Positions 32,004 through 36,424 of a DNA stretch of 36,424 nt are shown in pieces. Made by a program: the position numbers and the translations under genes. A model generated the notes under the pieces. That model was not told the DNA's origin. It worked only from the letters and a program-made list of their open reading frames with translations, and ran no database searches. The number at the start of each line of letters is the position of its first letter. Positions within the stretch are counted from its first letter, which is position 1. The DNA comes from Megamonas sp. UBA1796. GTDB lineage: Bacteria; Bacillota; Negativicutes; Selenomonadales; Selenomonadaceae. The DNA lies in contig DCFU01000031.1 in NCBI GenBank assembly GCA_002319795.1, positions 1-36,424 of the forward strand, read 5' to 3'.

Positions 32004-32037
32004 AAGACTCAGATACATTGGAGTGTATCTGAGTCTT
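32004..32037 (+). terminator. 14-bp hairpin just after the lyase gene
   Basis: AAGACTCAGATACA (32004-32017) and TGTATCTGAGTCTT (32024-32037) pair perfectly with a 6-nt loop. There is no long T run, so it may act as an mRNA-stabilising end or a weak terminator ahead of the stronger one at 32125. Confidence 0.55.
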
Positions 32038-32124
32038 GTAGAGAACAGGCACTCCTGATAGATTAGCCTGTAAAACAACTACAAAATTCAGTATAGCATA
32101 ATGAAAAAATGAAGTCCAGGAGAG

Positions 32125-32165
32125 CGGGAACAATGATAGCGTGAGATAATGTTCCCGTCCTTTTT
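32125..32165 (+). terminator. terminator between the lyase and permease genes
   Basis: CGGGAACA (32125-32132) pairs with TGTTCCCG (32150-32157) and TCCTTTTT follows. It separates the lyase transcript from the permease at 32236, so the permease is either read through at reduced level or has its own promoter in the 70 bp after it. Confidence 0.7.
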
Positions 32166-32235
32166 ACTAAAACAGAATATCCTTGTCGTTTGCTGAATAT
32201 AGATTGAATTTTTGCATAATTATGGAGATGATGAA

Positions 32236-33624
32236 ATGGAGATTACGCTTTCTTTGGCGGATTGGGTATACATGATGACCATTGTGGCAATTCTCACTGC
32301 GCTGGCTATGCGCAAGGATGCATTGATTCCCTCGGTTGTCGGGCTTATCATCATAGGTTCGATACTTACAGGTAATATTTTTCAGGGGCTGGTAGTGGCT
32401 TTTAATGCGATATCGGCAGCGACGATTGATTTGCTGAGCATTATTATGACCATTGCTTTTGTTGTGATGATGAATAAGGTTATGGAGGATGCAGGGGCCT
32501 ATCGCGTGCTGATTGCGCCGCTGCGCAAGTTCCTGCACAATCCCTTTGTTGCCTATTGGGTCATAGGCTTTGCCTGTGTGCTTTTGGCGTTCTGTATTCG
32601 TTCGACCTCGACGGTACTGCTTATTGGTACTTTGTTAGTACCGGTTGCGGTTGTTTCAGGCATGCCTCGCATTGTTGCCGGTATGATTCTGGCAATTTAT
32701 GGAAAAGGAATTGCGCTTTCTGGTGATTTTATTACGCAGGGTACGGCGAATATCACCGCAAAGTCGACAAATCTGCCAATCATGGAGGTTTTGCACGGTA
32801 TTGTACCAATTTGGGCGGTGACTTCACTTGTAGCGGTAATTGTTACGACAATCGTGGGATACCACATTATCCGTGAGCGCCGTGGCGAGGACTCTGATTC
32901 GGAAGATATGAAGGTTAAGGCTGAGGCTGCATTCGGGAATCTAAGCTGCAGTACCACAGGTAAAATTATGGCCTTTGCTATGCCTCTGGCTTATATTGGC
33001 GATATCGTCATAATGTTGCATTATAAATTTTTTCAAGGTAACAATGCAATTGCTCTGATCGGTGGGACGACACTGTTAATTGCGGTGACTGCAGCTATGG
33101 GGCATTACCGTGTGGATGCGTTCAATAAACTTGTAGAATTTTCACGGGAGGGATGGGCATTTGCGTTCAGGGTGTTTGGCCCTGTGGTTGTTATTGCCGG
33201 GCTTTTTTGGCTGGGTGGGGACCATATCAAGTCTATTGTCGGTAACGCCTCACTCCAGGGACTTACCTATGACTGGGGCTACTGGCTTGCGGCACACGTT
33301 CCACTGAGTGTCCCGGCAGTTGCCGCTATCTGTATGTTGGCAAGCGCGTTGGCGGCTTTTGACGGCTCCGGTTTTGCGGCGATTCCGCTTGGCGCAACCT
33401 TGGCGGTTTCTTTGGGCACGGCAATTGGTGCGAATGTGCCGTATCTTGTCGCGGGTGCTGTCATGGCGGCTATATGGACGGGTGCAACCCTCGTGCCCTG
33501 GGGATTCCTTGTAGTATCGGCTACAATGGCTGGGGTTGATGCGCAGGATCTGTCACGCCGTAACCTCCTGCCTTGTGGTTTGGGGCTTGTCGGAGGCTAC
33601 CTCATGGTTATATATATGGCTTGA
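32236..33624 (+). CDS. polytopic membrane permease, unknown substrate (ion-transporter-like)
   Basis: The start at 32236 has GGAG 8 bases upstream; a TTG at 32212 would add eight polar residues. The product is 462 residues with about 11-12 hydrophobic segments. Two regions stand out: GFACVLLAFCIRSTSTVLLIGTL followed by IYGKGIALSGDFITQGTANITAKSTN in the first half, and MLASALAAFDGSGFAAIPLGATL followed by GTAIGANVPYLVAGAV in the second. Such paired polar breaks in membrane helices are typical of ion-transporter superfamily carriers of carboxylates. I do not recognise the exact family. Its neighbours (lyase, LacI-type regulator) suggest uptake of a sugar acid or similar anion. Confidence 0.75.
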   Translation: MEITLSLADWVYMMTIVAILTALAMRKDALIPSVVGLIIIGSILTGNIFQGLVVAFNAISAATIDLLSIIMTIAFVVMMNKVMEDAGAYRVLIAPLRKFLHNPFVAYWVIGFACVLLAFCIRSTSTVLLIGTLLVPVAVVSGMPRIVAGMILAIYGKGIALSGDFITQGTANITAKSTNLPIMEVLHGIVPIWAVTSLVAVIVTTIVGYHIIRERRGEDSDSEDMKVKAEAAFGNLSCSTTGKIMAFAMPLAYIGDIVIMLHYKFFQGNNAIALIGGTTLLIAVTAAMGHYRVDAFNKLVEFSREGWAFAFRVFGPVVVIAGLFWLGGDHIKSIVGNASLQGLTYDWGYWLAAHVPLSVPAVAAICMLASALAAFDGSGFAAIPLGATLAVSLGTAIGANVPYLVAGAVMAAIWTGATLVPWGFLVVSATMAGVDAQDLSRRNLLPCGLGLVGGYLMVIYMA

Positions 33625-33656
33625 GCAGACTATAAAACAGTCTTGTATAGAAGTGA

Positions 33657-33691
33657 AAAACGTACGGACAAGGGGTTGTTCGTGCGTTTTT
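33657..33691 (+). terminator. terminator after the permease gene
   Basis: AAAACGTACGGACA (33657-33670) pairs with TGTTCGTGCGTTTTT (33677-33691), using two G-U pairs. It ends in five Ts. Confidence 0.75.
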
Positions 33692-33758
33692 GCCATTTTT
33701 AGTTGTTTTTCAGTAAAAGAGCATAGTATAATAGGAAAAGCTTTAGGGAGGTGTTCCT

Positions 33759-34472
33759 ATGAAACTAACAAAATCAACGCTGAGTATAAAAATTGGCGCT
33801 GTTTTGCTGCTTTTGGCGCTATGCGGCGTCATCTACCTTTTGAATCCCAACTTTTTCTCGACACTCTGGCAGGTTTTGCTAAGTGGCGATATGCAGCAAA
33901 CCATAGATTATATCCAGCAGTTCGGTCCATGGGCTATGTTTTTCAGTTTTTGGCTGGTGCTTTTTGTGAATGCTATTGGATTTCCTCCGGCTATCATATT
34001 TTCAGCGGCCAATGCTTTGATTTTTGGCATTTTACCGGGGATCATCCTTTCCTGGATTGCTGAAACGGTAGGTGTGACGCTGAGTTTTCTACTCATGCGT
34101 TTTTTGTTCCGGGACGCGGCAGAAGGCCTTATCGCGAAGCATGCAGCTCTCAAGAAGATAGATACGTTCAGCGGGAAAAATGGTTTTAAGGCTATGCTGC
34201 TGGCACGTACCGTACCGTATTTTCCATCCGGTGTGCTTAATGCCTTGGGCGCGGTGAGCCAGATCAGCCTTTTAGATTATGTGCTCGCTTCACTTATCGG
34301 GAAACTGCCTTCAACGGCATTAGAAGCCATCATTGGGCACGATGCGGTGACTGTCGGGCAGAACTCGCACCGGCTTATGGTGGTGGTGGTACTTGCGTTC
34401 CTCATTATTTTAGGTTTTTGGCTGTACAATCGTTATAACGGAAAAAAAAAGACCATATCTGATAATGAATGA
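33759..34472 (+). CDS. TVP38/TMEM64 (DedA-like, SNARE-associated) membrane protein
   Basis: The protein is 237 residues with about five or six membrane segments. The conserved core contains FVNAIGFPPAIIFSAANALIFGILPG, then ETVGVTLSFLLMRFLFRD, then LLARTVPYFPSGVLNALGAVSQISLLDYVLAS and the IGKLPSTALEAIIGHDAV end, which together mark the VTT domain. Members of the wider DedA group are implicated in flipping lipids such as undecaprenyl phosphate or phospholipids, but this subgroup's role is unsettled. A strong GGGAGGTG precedes the ATG. It appears to be a single-gene unit between two terminators. Confidence 0.88.
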   Translation: MKLTKSTLSIKIGAVLLLLALCGVIYLLNPNFFSTLWQVLLSGDMQQTIDYIQQFGPWAMFFSFWLVLFVNAIGFPPAIIFSAANALIFGILPGIILSWIAETVGVTLSFLLMRFLFRDAAEGLIAKHAALKKIDTFSGKNGFKAMLLARTVPYFPSGVLNALGAVSQISLLDYVLASLIGKLPSTALEAIIGHDAVTVGQNSHRLMVVVVLAFLIILGFWLYNRYNGKKKTISDNE

Positions 34473-34499
34473 GGTCTTAAGTAAATAAAACTGACAAAG

Positions 34500-34533
34500 A
34501 GCACACGGGAGAGCCGTTCTCCTGTGTGCTTTT
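34500..34533 (+). terminator. terminator after the TVP38-like gene
   Basis: AGCACACGGGAGA (34500-34512) pairs with TCTCCTGTGTGCT (34518-34530) over 13 bp with one A-C mismatch or wobble position, and Ts follow. Confidence 0.85.
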
Positions 34534-34627
34534 ATAATATCAAATAGCAATTGTGCGCCATATTGTATCAGATATGTGGTAGAATAATAGGCAGTTTATT
34601 CATTATAAAAGGCAGGGATTATTTTTT

Positions 34628-35395
34628 ATGCTTATTTTATTGACAATGTTCGTGATGGGGTGTCTGCTCGGATTTATCGGTGCGGGAGGTGCCGGCGTCG
34701 TTATTGCGGTACTTACCACAGTATTTGGCATCCCTATCCATACGGCTCTTGGAACCTCACTGGGAGCTATGGCTTTTACTACGCTGTCCGGGGCGTACAG
34801 CCATTTTCGTGAAGGCAATGTGCTGCCGCGTATTGGCTGGAGTGTCGGCCTTTTTGGAGCGGGCGGCGCGTTTGGCGGCGCAAAGCTTGCTGCAAGCCTT
34901 CCGGGTTCATGGATGCACTGGCTTACCGGCATCATGCTGCTTGTTTCTGCAGCTTTGATTTATATCAAAGTATTCCATCCGCAGGACGGGATTTTTGCGC
35001 ATATAAGCCCGCGGGAATTGACGGAAGGAAAAAAATTCTGGCTTGCGGCTGTATTGTCGGGTATTGTAAACGGGATTCTGTCGGGAACCTTTGGGATTGG
35101 GGCTACGCCCTTTATCCAGCTTACCCTGTTATTGCTTTTTGGTTTGTCGCTGCATGAGGCTGTGGGTACGACGATGCTGGTGATTCTGCCGATTGCAGTC
35201 ATGGGAGGCATTGGCTATCTGACATCCGGTTTTATAGATTTTGTCCTTTTTGCGGAGGTTGTAGCCGGTCTTACCGGGGGCGCGTACCTTGGAGCGAAGG
35301 GTACACGCCGCCTGCCGCCGTTGGTATTAAAAATCGCTATGGTCGCAGTTCCTGTTCTGGGCGGCGTGATGCTGATTTTCGGCAATAAGAGCTGA
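34628..35395 (+). CDS. TauE/SafE family sulfite or anion exporter
   Basis: The protein is 255 residues with about eight membrane segments in two repeats. GFIGAGGAGVVIAVLTTVFGIPIHTALGTSLGAM in the first half and GILSGTFGIGATPFIQLTLLLLFGLSLHEAVGTTMLVI in the second are the paired family motifs. Characterised members move sulfite, sulfoacetate or related anions. No sulfur-metabolism gene is close by, so the substrate is open. The gene has its own upstream region of about 95 bp after a terminator. Confidence 0.92.
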   Translation: MLILLTMFVMGCLLGFIGAGGAGVVIAVLTTVFGIPIHTALGTSLGAMAFTTLSGAYSHFREGNVLPRIGWSVGLFGAGGAFGGAKLAASLPGSWMHWLTGIMLLVSAALIYIKVFHPQDGIFAHISPRELTEGKKFWLAAVLSGIVNGILSGTFGIGATPFIQLTLLLLFGLSLHEAVGTTMLVILPIAVMGGIGYLTSGFIDFVLFAEVVAGLTGGAYLGAKGTRRLPPLVLKIAMVAVPVLGGVMLIFGNKS

Positions 35396-35452
35396 GATGT
35401 GTTATAATAATGGCGAATACAGTATACATAGCAAGGAGAAAACAAAGGATTC

Positions 35453-36379
35453 ATGGATAATACAGGAAAGACAAAGACGTATTTTCTACTCATGCTTACG
35501 GCGGCTATCTGGGGGTTTCAGCCGCTCTGCATCAAATGGATGGTGGCAGACTGGTCACCTGCAACGATTACCTCTATACGGTATCTTGCCATCTGTGCCG
35601 TGCTTTTCAGCTTTATATGGAAAAAATACGGCTATTTGCTGCCGCCGCGCAAAGCATTGGGTTCACTGCTGCTCATGGGGGCTATGGGTATAGGACTCAA
35701 TAATGTGCTGCAGTTTTCAGGGCTTCGTTACACAACGGTGACGAATTGTACGCTCATTTCTGCTACGACGCCTGCTATCACATCCTTGCTGGCAGTTTTT
35801 TGGATCAAGGAAAGGCTCAGTCCCTTTTCCTGGCTGGGAATTGTTATCTCATTCAGCGGGACGCTGGTTGTTGTAAGTCATGGCTCCATGGAGGTTATCC
35901 GCAATATGGATTTCAATCAGGGGGATGTGCTTTGCTTCTTATCACAGGTGGCATGGGCGATTTATTCGATTCTTGGGCTCAAGGTTATGAAACAGGTATC
36001 CGCGGTGTTTGTGACTGCCTGGGCCGGCTTTTTTGGCGCACTGCTCACGATTGCATACGGGATTATTACGGATGATTTCCATGTAACGGTGCTTACCGGA
36101 TTGCCGTTGGCATCTTATCTGTATGCGGTGTTTTTGGGGGGAGTGCTCTCTATGGTATGTTGGAATGTCGGTGTGAAAAATGCCGGACCCAGCATTGCTT
36201 CAATTTTTTTAAATCTTATGCCGGTCATGGGCATGTGTGCAGGCTGGTTCTTTTTTCAGGAGGAAATCGGTACGACGCAGGTTACAGGTGCCCTGGCTAT
36301 TTTTGCAGGCGTATACCTTACAACGCACAGCTATGAGCTCGCGGCGTATTTGCATAAAGCCGTGTGTCTGCATAAATAA
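35453..36379 (+). CDS. EamA family drug/metabolite transporter (DMT superfamily)
   Basis: The protein is 308 residues with ten predicted membrane segments in two EamA repeats. The first begins YFLLMLTAAIWGFQPLCIKWMVADWSPATITSIRY; the second begins GDVLCFLSQVAWAIYSILGLKVMKQ and ends with ASIFLNLMPVMGMCAGWFFFQEEIGTTQVTGALAIFAGVYL, the usual family ending. These transporters export amino acids or other metabolites. AAAGGA lies just before the ATG. It is 57 bp after the TauE-type gene with no terminator between, so the two may share a transcript. Confidence 0.93.
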   Translation: MDNTGKTKTYFLLMLTAAIWGFQPLCIKWMVADWSPATITSIRYLAICAVLFSFIWKKYGYLLPPRKALGSLLLMGAMGIGLNNVLQFSGLRYTTVTNCTLISATTPAITSLLAVFWIKERLSPFSWLGIVISFSGTLVVVSHGSMEVIRNMDFNQGDVLCFLSQVAWAIYSILGLKVMKQVSAVFVTAWAGFFGALLTIAYGIITDDFHVTVLTGLPLASYLYAVFLGGVLSMVCWNVGVKNAGPSIASIFLNLMPVMGMCAGWFFFQEEIGTTQVTGALAIFAGVYLTTHSYELAAYLHKAVCLHK

Positions 36380-36424
36380 GAGGCACATTACAGAGTTTGG
36401 CAGTCAATGAAAATGGTGCCGTAA

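Noticed and set aside
33536..34063. A 175-codon plus-strand frame overlapping the permease end and the TVP38-like gene
   Set aside because: It covers the terminator at 33657-33691 and overlaps two better supported genes in another frame.

Overview
The window looks like chromosomal DNA from a diderm Firmicute of the Negativicutes, probably Selenomonadaceae (Selenomonas, Mitsuokella or Megamonas-like). This rests on protein character and gene order (mnmE-mnmG-rsmG, parA-parB, DUF554, DUF4446, M23 peptidase, bactofilin), not on a database search. I see no rRNA, tRNA, CRISPR array, transposase or phage gene.

Region 1 (1-17.6 kb) is origin-proximal core. It starts inside mnmE and runs through mnmG, rsmG and a secreted protein of unknown function. 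A cluster of DnaA boxes follows at 4272-4412. A TetR/MFS efflux pair, a small membrane peptide and a 97-bp palindromic MITE-like element come next. Then there is a stand-alone AICAR transformylase behind a ZTP riboswitch, pfkA, and a methionine synthase split into two genes (metH and its reactivation domain). parA-parB follow, with three parS sites within about 5.2 kb. One parS forms the loop of the pfkA terminator. After parB come two membrane proteins, a LytM-type peptidase and a bactofilin, a set suited to cell-envelope or cell-shape work.

Region 2 (17.8-22.3 kb) is a sigma-54 catabolic unit: a PrpR-type enhancer-binding protein, a good -24/-12 promoter overlapping the regulator's own terminator, an ACS-family MFS transporter and an enolase-superfamily enzyme. 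The enzyme has the full mandelate racemase catalytic set at the same residue numbers as the classical enzyme.

Region 3 (22.3-28 kb) is a three-gene, ferredoxin-rich modular glutamate synthase: an Ntn glutaminase, an FMN synthase core with two Fe-S clusters, and a GXGXG-flavin oxidoreductase-ferredoxin fusion. It is preceded by a consensus promoter and a structured leader of about 245 nt containing a 14-bp intrinsic terminator. I do not recognise the leader as a known riboswitch, and it is the best candidate here for something undescribed.

Region 4 (28-36.4 kb) is transport and catabolism. It holds an APC amino-acid permease and a LacI-type regulator with two CG-centred palindromic operators 166 bp apart, one at its own start site behind a consensus promoter. 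A DapA/NanA-family lyase, a polytopic permease of unknown substrate, a TVP38/DedA-like protein, a TauE/SafE exporter and an EamA transporter follow. The likely theme is uptake and breakdown of sugar acids or other organic acids, but no substrate can be read from the sequence.
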